Part shown: piece after piece, positions 1-7,238 of the stretch
How the letters are laid out: the number at the start of each line of letters is the position of its first letter
Position numbering within the stretch: position 1 is the stretch's first letter
Virus record (IMG/VR): IMGVR_UViG_3300017956_000078
Location: 1 to 30,368 of that record
DNA from: a virus
DNA length: 30,368 nucleotides
Strand: one strand, 5' to 3'
Notes under the pieces: model-generated
The model's database searches: none
Seen by the model: the letters and a program-made list of their open reading frames with translations, nothing else
What the model was told of the DNA's origin: nothing
Program-made: the position numbers and the translations under genes

Positions 1-508
1 GCTTCATAACCTTGCGAACGTTGAACCCGATTGAAGCCATGCGAATCGCGTTGCCGAATACCAAGTTCGCAACGTCTTCAACAATTTGAATCCCCTGATT
101 GAAATAAACTTTTGAAATCGCTTTCGTCGAATTCATCCGGAGTTCAACCGGCGAACCCTTATCTTTTTGCGCCATGCCCATCGGGATCGGCGTAACGTGT
201 CCATGCTCAAAAAGAACAACGGGATTCATTGCGTATTGATCGACAAGCAAACCCCCGCCGTATTTGTTTTCTTTGATTTGAACTTTGTTGCCGTGTCGGT
301 TTTCCTCTTTGCCGCGAGTGACAACGACAAACGTTGCAGATCCTTCCGCTTCGCTTTTTTCCTGAATGGTTGCTTTTTGTTCGACCGAACAAACTTCGCC
401 GCGCGGTGTTATGATTCCCGGTTGTTTTTCCGCAATATCGGCAAGCGCCGCTTGACCGATTAACGGTTCATTCGATTCATACTGTTCATCGAAATTTCGT
501 TTTACCAT
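1..508 (-). CDS. Prohead serine protease, HK97/U35-like (3' end outside window)
   Basis: The frame is open to the window edge, so only the first 169 residues are visible. The segment NPVVLFEHGH (residues 95-104) followed by the segment ending MASIGF (157-162) matches the HK97-type caudovirus prohead protease layout, where a His and a later Ser form the catalytic pair. Here the candidates are H102 and S159. Such proteases mature the capsid by cleaving scaffold and major capsid protein. The gene follows portal and minor head genes in transcription order, as expected, although four small genes intervene. The ATG at 508 follows AAGGGTTC, a modest SD. The N-terminal 60 residues are charged and do not resemble the family core. 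The scaffold and major capsid genes probably lie just beyond the left edge. Confidence 0.82.
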   Translation of the reverse strand, partial: MVKRNFDEQYESNEPLIGQAALADIAEKQPGIITPRGEVCSVEQKATIQEKSEAEGSATFVVVTRGKEENRHGNKVQIKENKYGGGLLVDQYAMNPVVLFEHGHVTPIPMGMAQKDKGSPVELRMNSTKAISKVYFNQGIQIVEDVANLVFGNAIRMASIGFNVRKVMK

Positions 509-571
509 TTTTGAACCCTTTTGCCGCTTGGCGAAGTTTTGATTCGGTTGAATGTTTTCAGTTGGGATTGA

Positions 572-856
572 TCACTTCCCGGAATTGCCGCCGGTATTAT
601 CGCCCGTTTTGCTCTTGTCGGTTTCGGTTTTGGTTTCGGTTTCTTTTTCGGATTGCTTTTCCGGAACGGTGTATTCGTCTGAAAAGATAATATCGGATTC
701 TTTGCAGCCGTATTGGTCAGCCGCGATTGATCGAATTTCTTTTTTGTTTGCAGCCGAAAGTTTTTCGCCGTCATATTTCGAGCTAATGCCGTCAAAGTTT
801 TTGATCTTTGTCGGGCCGCCTTTCACTTTGAACGCGACTTTGTTGATTCGTGACAT
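572..856 (-). CDS. Small charged protein between head genes, unknown function
   Basis: This encodes 94 residues with the SD GAAAGGCG about 8 bases before ATG. The N-terminal half (MSRINKVAFKVKGGPTKI) looks like a compact beta/alpha fold. Residues 65-94 form a low-complexity Lys/Glu/Thr/Gly tail. It sits just upstream of the prohead protease and downstream of a strong terminator at 962-988, so it probably starts the protease transcript. A small head or head-tail connector protein is possible from position alone. I do not recognise the family. Confidence 0.72.
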   Translation of the reverse strand: MSRINKVAFKVKGGPTKIKNFDGISSKYDGEKLSAANKKEIRSIAADQYGCKESDIIFSDEYTVPEKQSEKETETKTETDKSKTGDNTGGNSGK

Positions 857-961
857 CGTAAACGCCTTTCAGAATTGAAAAAGTTGAAACGGTTTTTTTG
901 CCGAACTGAAAACAATGTAAGCCGCTTCCGCAATTTTTCGCAACCCGAAACGCCCGCGCAT

Positions 962-988
962 AAAAAAAGGCGCTTCGTGAGAAGCGCC
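962..988 (-). terminator. Rho-independent terminator
   Basis: A perfect 8-bp stem (969-976 pairs with 981-988, arm GGCGCTTC) with a 4-base loop is followed on the minus strand by seven T residues (962-968). It lies 24 bases after the stop of the 1013-1363 gene and would end the transcript from the promoter near 1938. Confidence 0.85.
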
Positions 989-1012
989 AGTTTCGCCCGT
1001 ATCGGCCTCAAA

Positions 1013-1363
1013 TCATGCCGGGCCAATATAACCCGGATGATTCGGTTGATACGTTCCCGGCCCATATTCGGCTTCAACATCGGCTTTCGCAAGTTGCCCT
1101 TCGCCGTTGTTCGCTTCAAACGCCGTTGAACCGTAAACATCAAACCCGCGAATCCAATAATCCGACGATTCCGGTTTGATCAACTTGCCCGCGAATTCAA
1201 TTCGTTCTTTCAGCCGTTCGGCATCTTCCAGCCGATCAAACAGTTTGAAATGATGATATCGCCGCCCGTCATAGTAAACGGCTTCAACGTGAAATTTCGT
1301 TGCCGTAAACGGCCCATCTTCGCCCAACTCTTGAACATAATCCGGAGAAACATAAATTTCCAT
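1013..1363 (-). CDS. Hypothetical protein, 116 aa
   Basis: The frame continues upstream of the chosen ATG, but that part runs through the terminator at 1390-1417. The ATG at 1363 has the SD AAAGGCAAGG directly before it and gives the plausible start MEIYVSPDYV. The first ~75 residues alternate short beta strands with a charged helix (DRLEDAERLKERIEFAG). The tail is rich in Gly, Pro and Tyr and resembles a flexible end. I see no known motif. It is the second gene of a short unit inserted between the minor head and protease genes and is bracketed by terminators on both sides. Confidence 0.75.
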   Translation of the reverse strand: MEIYVSPDYVQELGEDGPFTATKFHVEAVYYDGRRYHHFKLFDRLEDAERLKERIEFAGKLIKPESSDYWIRGFDVYGSTAFEANNGEGQLAKADVEAEYGPGTYQPNHPGYIGPA

Positions 1364-1389
1364 TGCCTTGCCTTTCGAGTGAATGAGAG

Positions 1390-1417
1390 AAAAAAACGGG
1401 CCGCCTTTCGACGGCCC
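1390..1417 (-). terminator. Rho-independent terminator after the 1426-1881 gene
   Basis: An 8- to 9-bp GC-rich stem with one wobble pair (arms 1397-1405 and 1409-1417) is followed on the minus strand by seven T residues. It is nearly the same sequence as the hairpin at 30277-30298. It lies between two genes only 62 bases apart, so the downstream gene depends on readthrough. Confidence 0.8.
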
Positions 1418-1425
1418 CGGTTGAA

Positions 1426-1881
1426 TCAAACCAGCTTTGCCAATGCTTCGCGAACTTCATTCGCTTCGCGACCAACGCCCCGCTTTGCAACGCGAACCCA
1501 TTGTTTTTCATGCCGTTCCCATTTAAAGCCAAGCGATTTGATTGCGTCTTTGATCGGAAAAGTATTGCCCGAAACAACAACCCGGCGAACGTAATGGCAT
1601 GTTGCGTTTTTCAGATGCCCGCCCCAAACGGTTTCGATGTTCGTCATCTTCGCAAGATGCCGTTCGGTTTTGATTTCAACCCCGGCGTTTTCAAGCTTTT
1701 CATTGATTCGCAAATTTTCTTCGTAATCGGTTGCGAATTTGTTTTTCTTTTCATCCGACCAATCGGCGAAAAGTTCGTCAAGTTCCATTTCGCCGCGAAG
1801 CCGTTTCACTTCCGCATCAACGGTAAGAACACAACAGGGATTCAAGATTTCCAAAGCTTCGTTTGTTTCGAGAGTCATCAT
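1426..1881 (-). CDS. Hypothetical protein with DUF5710-like C-terminus
   Basis: This encodes 151 residues starting at ATGATG after the SD GAAAGGCGCGGAACT. Residues 109-129 (IKDAIKSLGFKWERHEKQWVR) follow the pattern seen in small DUF5710-like domains, where a residue run such as 'aK.lGfkWd...k.W' forms a short alpha/beta unit found in phage and plasmid replication-associated proteins. The N-terminal part is a charged, mostly helical region without recognised motifs. The gene is first in the unit driven by the promoter at 1938-1975 and carries a strong terminator after it. Its function is unknown and the domain match is by eye. Confidence 0.75.
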   Translation of the reverse strand: MMTLETNEALEILNPCCVLTVDAEVKRLRGEMELDELFADWSDEKKNKFATDYEENLRINEKLENAGVEIKTERHLAKMTNIETVWGGHLKNATCHYVRRVVVSGNTFPIKDAIKSLGFKWERHEKQWVRVAKRGVGREANEVREALAKLV

Positions 1882-1912
1882 AGTTCCGCGCCTTTCAAAA
1901 AAGTTTGATTTG

Positions 1913-1933
1913 TTGTTGCCTTGCCTTCAACAA
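1913..1933 (-). promoter_or_regulatory. 5' leader hairpin with AAGGCAAGG loop (unit 1)
   Basis: In the transcript, TTGTTG (1933-1928) pairs perfectly with CAACAA (1918-1913) and presents the 9-base loop AAGGCAAGG. The same loop occurs in the leader at 17060-17078 on an unrelated stem. The hairpin lies between the promoter and the SD of the 1426-1881 gene. Confidence 0.5.
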
Positions 1934-1937
1934 TTGT

Positions 1938-1975
1938 ATGATATCACTTATCGGCGTTCGGTCAATGTGATATCA
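1938..1975 (-). promoter_or_regulatory. Phage promoter 1 with paired palindromes
   Basis: On the minus strand: -35 TTGACC (1965-1960), 16-base spacer, -10 TATCAT (1943-1938) preceded by TG (extended -10). The palindrome TGATATCA (1939-1946) overlaps the -10. A second TGATATCA (1968-1975) lies two bases upstream of the -35. The two centres are 29 bases apart. The same design recurs at 15769, 17088 and 29831. The pair of palindromes looks like an operator for a dimeric regulator. Confidence 0.75.
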
Positions 1976-1983
1976 CAAGAAAA

Positions 1984-2220
1984 TCAAAAAATTCTTGAAA
2001 TAATCTTTTTCCGCGAATCGGCTACCTTTGCCGGGATTTCCAGCCGCGAAACCAATTGATTCGCGATGAACAAACCCGGATCCCCTTCCGCCGGATGAAC
2101 CGGAAGCAATGGTTCGGTTGCTTCATTCAAAAGTTCGGCAAGCGTTTCATTCGTCGAAAGCCAAACCAAATCGGCGTTCAACCTTGCCAACGTTTCCTTC
2201 CCGCGTTTCAGCCGTATCAT
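1984..2220 (-). CDS. Hypothetical protein coupled to minor head gene
   Basis: This encodes 78 residues. The start ATG overlaps the stop of the minor head gene as ATGA, indicating translational coupling. The sequence has a basic N-terminus, a helical middle (LVWLSTNETLAELLNEA) and a basic C-terminus. It ends just upstream of promoter 1, so it is the last gene of the packaging/head operon before the inserted unit. I do not recognise the family. A small head-associated protein is possible from position only. Confidence 0.7.
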   Translation of the reverse strand: MIRLKRGKETLARLNADLVWLSTNETLAELLNEATEPLLPVHPAEGDPGLFIANQLVSRLEIPAKVADSRKKIISRIF

Positions 2221-4124
2221 AAAACGCCCCTCAAAACTCCAACGATGAAATCAAAGAATTCCGGATCTGTTTTCGCGAACGTAACCGGATCGGCATAAAG
2301 AAATTCAACGCCCATTGATAAAACTTCGGTCGCTTCAAGCCGCATTCCGGTTTCGTATGTTTTGCCAATATAGTACGCGTGGGAATCGCTTCGCCCCATT
2401 TCGCGAACCAACGTTTCAAAGCCGTCTTTGTTTCCGATTTCCTTATAACTGTAACCGCTTTCCGGGAAAACTTTTTTCAATCGTTCGCTTTGCGTTCCCG
2501 CCTTTTTGATTCGATACCGAATAAATTCTTCGCATGAATCGAGAACGCCCGGCGAACGCATTTCAATCGTATGCGCCATTTCATGCGCGTAAGTTCCAAG
2601 ATCATCATGGATCGTCAAATGAACTCGCGAACTTTGCTTTCGGCCCGTCGCATATGCGCGTTGATTCTTTCGCAATTGCTTGAAGTTCATAACATGATCT
2701 TCGGGCAAGTTTGATCGGTCAACGATCTTTTCCAGAAAATCAACCGATTCGTTTGCCTTGCGAACCGTCGTTTTGTTTTTGATGTTCGTCAAATCGATAT
2801 TCAGCGAACCGCGCCGGTTTTGCGGAACGGCAATTTCGGAAAACATTTTTTGCGATTGTTGGTATGAAAGTTCGTCAGCCGCCGCCGCTTGCTTTTTGAT
2901 TTCAACATAACGATCAATCGCCGCATTCCGTTCATTGCGCGCCGCAAGAATATCTTCCGGATCCGCCTTATCGACTGTCAGCCGAATGGCCTTTTTATTC
3001 GCTTCGTAATAATCGTCAATTGCCTTGCGTTTCGCTTTGTTCGCTTCGGCGTTCAACGATTTATAGTTTGCGGTAATCTGTTCGCGCAATTCTCGCAACG
3101 CCGCTTCATTTTTAATTCGATCCTCAATCGGAACGTTCCGATTAACCGGGCCTTTCGGAATCAAACGGCTTTGCGGAGTTCCGGCATTGATCGGCGCAAC
3201 GGGCCGGGCCTTGCGCCGTGTCGGCTTATCGTCGAAATGAGACAACCCGGAACATCGGCAATTGATAACGTTGCCAGCCGAACCGCGTGAATCGCCCGGA
3301 AACATCAACGGTTCATTCGAGACAATAAACGGTTCATCATTAAACTGAACTTGCCGATGCGCCTTCCAATGGTTGAATTCGGATTTTGGCGGTTGCCGAA
3401 CCTTTACATCTTGCCGCATGATCCAAATCTTTTTTTCAATACCAAGTTCTTTGCGTTCAAGATATTGGCCGTTATTGATTGCCCCGGTTGTTTCCGTTCT
3501 GGCAACCCGCCGCGCTTGCGCCCGCGTGTAACCGGCAAGATCGGCCCGCAACAAATCCGCCATTTCGTTGAACTTCAAACCGTCGCGAATGCCTTTGTTG
3601 ATCGAACGCCGAATTCGGGCCTTTGTTGTTTCGCCTATCCGGTTCCAAACGCCAACCGCCCGGCCCCGCAACCAAGTTCGGATCCGGGCCTTTGTAACTT
3701 CATCCGGTTCAACATAAATCGAGGGCGGTGGATCCCCTTCCAAAAGAATGCGTTCGGCTTCCGGATCCAGCCGTTGACGTTCCGAATCTTCCCCATCGCC
3801 AAACGCCGCTTCAATGTAATCGGCTTCAAATTTGACGCCCGTCCAAATCGTTTGATTCCATAACGGAAGCATGAAAGAATTGAATTCATCGCGCCACGAT
3901 TCACCACGAAACAAATCTTCGATTGATGCGTTGCCGCGCGAATCTTCAAACCGGCGAACAACATTCTTTTCAACTTGCCGAAAGAATCGAACGTTTGCGT
4001 TGAATGTTATTCGCTCTTGCCGGGAATGAATCAATTGCCAACGTTGCATTTGCTTCGTTCGGTTTGCCCGTTGTTCCGCCCGGCGGTTTCTCGCAAGCAA
4101 ACCAAACGGCAAATCATTCATCAT
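2217..4124 (-). CDS. Mu gpF-like minor head protein fused to an HExxH metallopeptidase-like domain
   Basis: About 635 residues. The start is near 4121-4130, where several in-frame ATGs overlap the portal stop; the longer upstream frame is only a shadow of the portal's acidic tail. The middle part has the Phage_Mu_F / SPP1 gp7 pattern: YTRAQARRVARTETTGAINNG, then IWIMRQDVKVR, then EPLMFPGDSRG and the family's hallmark NCRC. A long charged helical region follows. The C-terminal ~125 residues carry HEMAH (about 514-518) and a later E near 600 (ATEVLSMGVE), the layout of gluzincin-type zinc peptidases. The first part is expected to join portal and capsid; the peptidase part may process capsid or host protein. 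The fusion is discussed as a finding. Confidence 0.85.
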   Translation of the reverse strand: MMNDLPFGLLARNRRAEQRANRTKQMQRWQLIHSRQERITFNANVRFFRQVEKNVVRRFEDSRGNASIEDLFRGESWRDEFNSFMLPLWNQTIWTGVKFEADYIEAAFGDGEDSERQRLDPEAERILLEGDPPPSIYVEPDEVTKARIRTWLRGRAVGVWNRIGETTKARIRRSINKGIRDGLKFNEMADLLRADLAGYTRAQARRVARTETTGAINNGQYLERKELGIEKKIWIMRQDVKVRQPPKSEFNHWKAHRQVQFNDEPFIVSNEPLMFPGDSRGSAGNVINCRCSGLSHFDDKPTRRKARPVAPINAGTPQSRLIPKGPVNRNVPIEDRIKNEAALRELREQITANYKSLNAEANKAKRKAIDDYYEANKKAIRLTVDKADPEDILAARNERNAAIDRYVEIKKQAAAADELSYQQSQKMFSEIAVPQNRRGSLNIDLTNIKNKTTVRKANESVDFLEKIVDRSNLPEDHVMNFKQLRKNQRAYATGRKQSSRVHLTIHDDLGTYAHEMAHTIEMRSPGVLDSCEEFIRYRIKKAGTQSERLKKVFPESGYSYKEIGNKDGFETLVREMGRSDSHAYYIGKTYETGMRLEATEVLSMGVEFLYADPVTFAKTDPEFFDFIVGVLRGVL

Positions 4125-4260
4125 CTTCATCCGTTTCATCTTCGGCATCATCGCCGTCATCCGGTTCATCGTCGGCATCGTCTTCATCATCTTCCGATTC
4201 ATCCGGTTCGTCGTCTTCATCATCTTCCGGTTCATCTTCCAACGGTTCAACGATGCCCGC
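4114..4260 (-). repeat. Low-complexity Asp/Glu codon repeat in the portal 3' end
   Basis: GAT/GAC/GAA codons run almost uninterrupted, giving an imperfect trinucleotide repeat. On the other strand it yields meaningless Ser- and His-rich frames. Such tracts are prone to slippage, so tail length may differ between related phages. Confidence 0.7.
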
Positions 4261-5634
4261 CATTGAAACGGGAATTCGCCCGCTTCCCATATAACCAGTT
4301 TCGTATTCTTCGGATTTCATCGGTTCAAGATTCAAGAACATTCTGAATTCATCCAACGTAACGGCCCCGGTATCAACGCCCGCCCGCATTCGCTGAAATG
4401 CCTGTTCCGCATTTTCCGGCGTACAATCATCGAACCAAACAACGATTCGCGGATCCCATCGGTTTGCCAATTCTTGCAGAACTTCTGCCCATTCGTTCAA
4501 TTCAGGGTTTGCCGAGATCTCGCAAAAAACGGCCCATGCCGCTTCGGATGTTGCCCGATTATAATCCGTTGACAAACCGGCGATGATATGATGAACGCCA
4601 TAAAGCGCAAGAATGTTATCGCGCATCGCGTTCGCCGAACTCGGATAATCCATTTCTTGCGGAGTCAAAGACCACGGCGAAATCGTGACGCCCGGCGGTT
4701 GCACCAATGGATCCCCATGCCGTTCGATGCCGCGCGTTCGTTGCCTGAAACGGCCTTTAATGCGTTCAATCAATTCATCTTTTGAAAGATGCGTTTCCGC
4801 GCCTTTGAACTTTTCTTCATCCAGCGAAACGATAACATCCGGATTTCGCCCGTTGATGAATGATGCCCGTCGGCTTTTTTCGATATCTTCCGCGTTTTCA
4901 ATCCAACGCGCCCCGGCCTGAACTTCGCTTTGCCCGTTCAACTTATCGACCGGATGAACGTTGACTTGTTTAATGATATCTTCCGGCGGAATCTTCATCA
5001 TTCGCCGCGTGTCGCCTTCCGGAGTAACAACGTAGTATTTCAGCGTTCCATTGCTTGAAAATTGCGGTGTTACCCATTCCGTCGGAACAACATGAAGTTC
5101 CGCCGGTAAGCCTTGCGGGGAAAATTCGGTTCGCAACCGGTTCGGAATGACCCAAATATATGCCCGGCCCGTCATTCGTTTGTTGTATGTGAACTCTTGC
5201 GCCAACATCGAATAATTCGCGTATTCGTTCGGGTTAGACAACAACGAAATCATTTGATGATCTTCGGGAATCGGTTTCAATTCCTGAACATCGATTGCGC
5301 CTTGAATGACGCGTTGACTGTAATTGCGTTTCAGCCAATTCATCGATTGCCGTTGATAAAATCGTTGATTCCCGCCGCGCCCAATCGACTTCGCCGCGTT
5401 CGGTTGAAATGAAAGATTCGGGAAAAAGTTTGAACAATACTTTGCAATTCTCGAAAGCGCAACATAATTCCAGTATCGGAAATAAAGCGTTTGTTCTTTC
5501 GCCGTTCGATTGTCGCCGCTTCGATCCATCTTCATTGAATCGGTAACGATCAAATCAGCGATTGCCCCGATTGACTTGCCGGAAACGGCTTGCGTGTCGA
5601 TTGTCGGAACGGCGGTTTCTTCAAGCCAACTCAT
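4114..5634 (-). CDS. Portal protein, HK97-like, with extreme acidic tail
   Basis: This encodes 506 residues and starts at ATG 5634 after AAGGGAATGATTGA. The protein has the usual order of a phage portal: an N-terminal beta-rich wing (ELHVVPTEWVTPQFSS), a central helical crown including SSANAMRDNILALYGVHHIIAGL near residue 360, and the conserved RATSEAAWAVF region that follows. It forms the dodecameric DNA channel at the capsid vertex and binds the terminase. Its position between terminase and the Mu gpF-like protein agrees. The last ~45 residues are almost all Asp and Glu; this tail is unusual and may bind a basic partner or mimic DNA. The stop overlaps the start of the minor head gene. Confidence 0.88.
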   Translation of the reverse strand: MSWLEETAVPTIDTQAVSGKSIGAIADLIVTDSMKMDRSGDNRTAKEQTLYFRYWNYVALSRIAKYCSNFFPNLSFQPNAAKSIGRGGNQRFYQRQSMNWLKRNYSQRVIQGAIDVQELKPIPEDHQMISLLSNPNEYANYSMLAQEFTYNKRMTGRAYIWVIPNRLRTEFSPQGLPAELHVVPTEWVTPQFSSNGTLKYYVVTPEGDTRRMMKIPPEDIIKQVNVHPVDKLNGQSEVQAGARWIENAEDIEKSRRASFINGRNPDVIVSLDEEKFKGAETHLSKDELIERIKGRFRQRTRGIERHGDPLVQPPGVTISPWSLTPQEMDYPSSANAMRDNILALYGVHHIIAGLSTDYNRATSEAAWAVFCEISANPELNEWAEVLQELANRWDPRIVVWFDDCTPENAEQAFQRMRAGVDTGAVTLDEFRMFLNLEPMKSEEYETGYMGSGRIPVSMAGIVEPLEDEPEDDEDDEPDESEDDEDDADDEPDDGDDAEDETDEDDE

Positions 5635-5650
5635 TCAATCATTCCCTTTT

Positions 5651-5947
5651 TCATTGCCGGGAATGTTTAAGTTCCTTTTCCCCGGCCTTGCGGATTGTTT
5701 CGGCAATCATTTTTTGTTCGGCCCCGGTTGCGCGTTGTTGCCAGCCGAAAGCTTGAACGAAATCGGTAAAAGTTTCAATCTGAATCCGCAAACCCGCGTT
5801 TTCCTGTTGTTGCAGCCGAAGCGCGTTTTCAGCCGCCCGCCGCTTTGCTTCGGCCTTTCGGAGTCGATGCCGCAACATCGCTTTCGGTTCAAGCCATGCC
5901 CGCAACAATTCTTTGAAACTAAACTTTTTCTTCCGTCGTCGCGCCAT
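5651..5947 (-). CDS. Basic coiled-coil protein upstream of portal
   Basis: This encodes 98 residues. The ATG at 5947 has GGGGAACC just before it, and I prefer it to a TTG 15 bases upstream. The N-terminus is strongly basic (MARRRKKKFSFKELL). Residues ~25-65 are a charged helix rich in Arg, Ala, Glu and Gln, probably coiled coil. It lies between a zinc-finger protein and the portal. Small basic helical proteins here can be scaffold-like or DNA-binding, but I cannot assign a function. Confidence 0.75.
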   Translation of the reverse strand: MARRRKKKFSFKELLRAWLEPKAMLRHRLRKAEAKRRAAENALRLQQQENAGLRIQIETFTDFVQAFGWQQRATGAEQKMIAETIRKAGEKELKHSRQ

Positions 5948-5958
5948 TGGTTCCCCGT

Positions 5959-6603
5959 TCAATTCTTTAATTCAAAACCAAGTTCATCGCAAAGCATTCC
6001 GCAAGTTCGGATGATTTGAATCAACGCCAATTCATCATAACGCCGATCCAAAAGCAAAACGCAAGCGTTCATCATTGGAACATCAATCGTTTCTTTTTTG
6101 AACTCGGTTGCGATTCTCGAAACGTCTTCAACCGATTTCCGCCCGGCAAGAATGTCGGAATAAAAAACGGTTGCATCGTCGATAACCGGAACATCAATTT
6201 CTTTTTTCGCGACATACGCAACATGATCCGGGAACGTCAGAACTTCGATAACGCCGCGAACCGGCCCGGAAACATGCCCGCGATTTTGCAACGAACATTT
6301 CGAGTTTCGGCAGAATGAAAGATTCGGATCAACGCGCTCTTCGGCTTGCCCGCATTCCGGGCAAAGAATCGTTTCTTTGAATCGCGACGGTTGATAAATT
6401 TCCGGCTTGTAAAAATCATTTTCCGAATCTTCAAGCCTATCTTTCGTCATATGAACCCGCAAGAATTGCCCGGCAAGTTGTTCGGGCATTGGTTCGCGAA
6501 ACGCAATGTAAACATGATTTTCGCGTTTTTCTTTCGGAAGATATTTTTGGAATTTCAGCCAATCGCGATTTGATGAAGTGATTTCAGGAAACTTTTGATT
6601 CAT
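5959..6603 (-). CDS. Hypothetical protein with a four-cysteine zinc site
   Basis: This encodes 214 residues with the SD GAAAGGCGCAAAAAG before ATG. Residues 81-103 hold CPECG and CRNSKC, a CxxC...CxxxxC treble-clef or zinc-ribbon pattern. The parts before and after look alpha/beta with no recognised motif. It is in the packaging operon between other Cys-rich genes and the portal. It could be a DNA- or RNA-contacting accessory protein; no function is assigned. Confidence 0.78.
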   Translation of the reverse strand: MNQKFPEITSSNRDWLKFQKYLPKEKRENHVYIAFREPMPEQLAGQFLRVHMTKDRLEDSENDFYKPEIYQPSRFKETILCPECGQAEERVDPNLSFCRNSKCSLQNRGHVSGPVRGVIEVLTFPDHVAYVAKKEIDVPVIDDATVFYSDILAGRKSVEDVSRIATEFKKETIDVPMMNACVLLLDRRYDELALIQIIRTCGMLCDELGFELKN

Positions 6604-6630
6604 CTTTTTGCGCCTTTCGTTTTGTTGAGT

Positions 6631-6957
6631 CTATCCCGGCCCGCCCGAAGTTGTACCGTCAACCAATCGTTTCGGGATTCCGTAACGCCGATAAAATTCT
6701 TGTTTCGTCTTTTCGATAATTTGCGATGAACTCAAATGCGAACGCCCGCAATACTGGCAATCGCCTGAATCAATCGGAGCGCCGCAACCGATGCAATTAT
6801 GCGGTTTGCCCAACGGTTGAAAATTGATCTTTCGAGTTGGAGGTTGCGGATTTCTGCCCATTTCTTTTTCCTTGCATTGATAACAACGCCCCGAATGAAG
6901 TGTTTGCGTTCGCTTGCATTTGTCGCATGCGCCTTTGATTTCAATTCCCACATTCAT
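6631..6957 (-). CDS. Double zinc-ribbon small protein
   Basis: This encodes 108 residues. The ATG at 6957 overlaps the upstream stop as ATGA, so I prefer it to an ATG further upstream. Two separate zinc-ribbon-like units are visible: CDKCKRTQTLHSGRCYQC near residues 12-29 and CIGCGAPIDSGDCQYCG near 55-71. The C-terminus is a short helix with a Gly/Thr-rich end. Two CxxC pairs in each unit are typical of short nucleic-acid or protein-binding zinc ribbons. Its packaging-operon location gives no further clue. Confidence 0.8.
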   Translation of the reverse strand: MNVGIEIKGACDKCKRTQTLHSGRCYQCKEKEMGRNPQPPTRKINFQPLGKPHNCIGCGAPIDSGDCQYCGRSHLSSSQIIEKTKQEFYRRYGIPKRLVDGTTSGGPG

Positions 6958-7238
6958 AACCTTTGAAATTCGCCGTTGCGAAGCCAACCATGCCAGCCGC
7001 AACCGCCAAGTTTCGTATCGTGATGAATCGACGGTGTTAATTCAATCGGATCTTCATTCAATAAATTCCATTCTTCCGAATGAATCCCCGAACGGAACGG
7101 AAGAAATGAAACTTCCCGGCATCCCGGACAACGTAAGATCAATCCAACCTTGCCGCCGTCTTGACCATATGAAAATTGATAAACGCCCGCCCGTTCATCT
7201 GAAACCGCATCTTCCGAAAGCTTTGCTTTGATCGTCAT
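6954..7238 (-). CDS. Small CxxC / CGWHG protein, DUF6527-like
   Basis: This encodes 94 residues, with the start overlapping the sulfotransferase stop as ATGA. It has CPGC near residue 37, a middle containing LTPSI and a C-terminal CGWHGWLRNGEF. The order 'C.GC ... W.L ... TPSI ... CGwHg.i.nG' resembles the DUF6527 family of small phage and accessory proteins with a zinc site. The assignment is by pattern. Its role is unknown. Confidence 0.75.
   Translation of the reverse strand: MTIKAKLSEDAVSDERAGVYQFSYGQDGGKVGLILRCPGCREVSFLPFRSGIHSEEWNLLNEDPIELTPSIHHDTKLGGCGWHGWLRNGEFQRL

Noticed and set aside
2217-4250. A longer Met-rich start for the minor head protein
   Set aside because: The first ~42 codons are the portal's acidic tail in another frame; the start at about 4121-4130 fits the overlap.
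4004-4294. Ser-rich and His-rich open frames on the plus strand
   Set aside because: They are the antisense of the Asp/Glu codon run at the portal end and have no SD or independent support.
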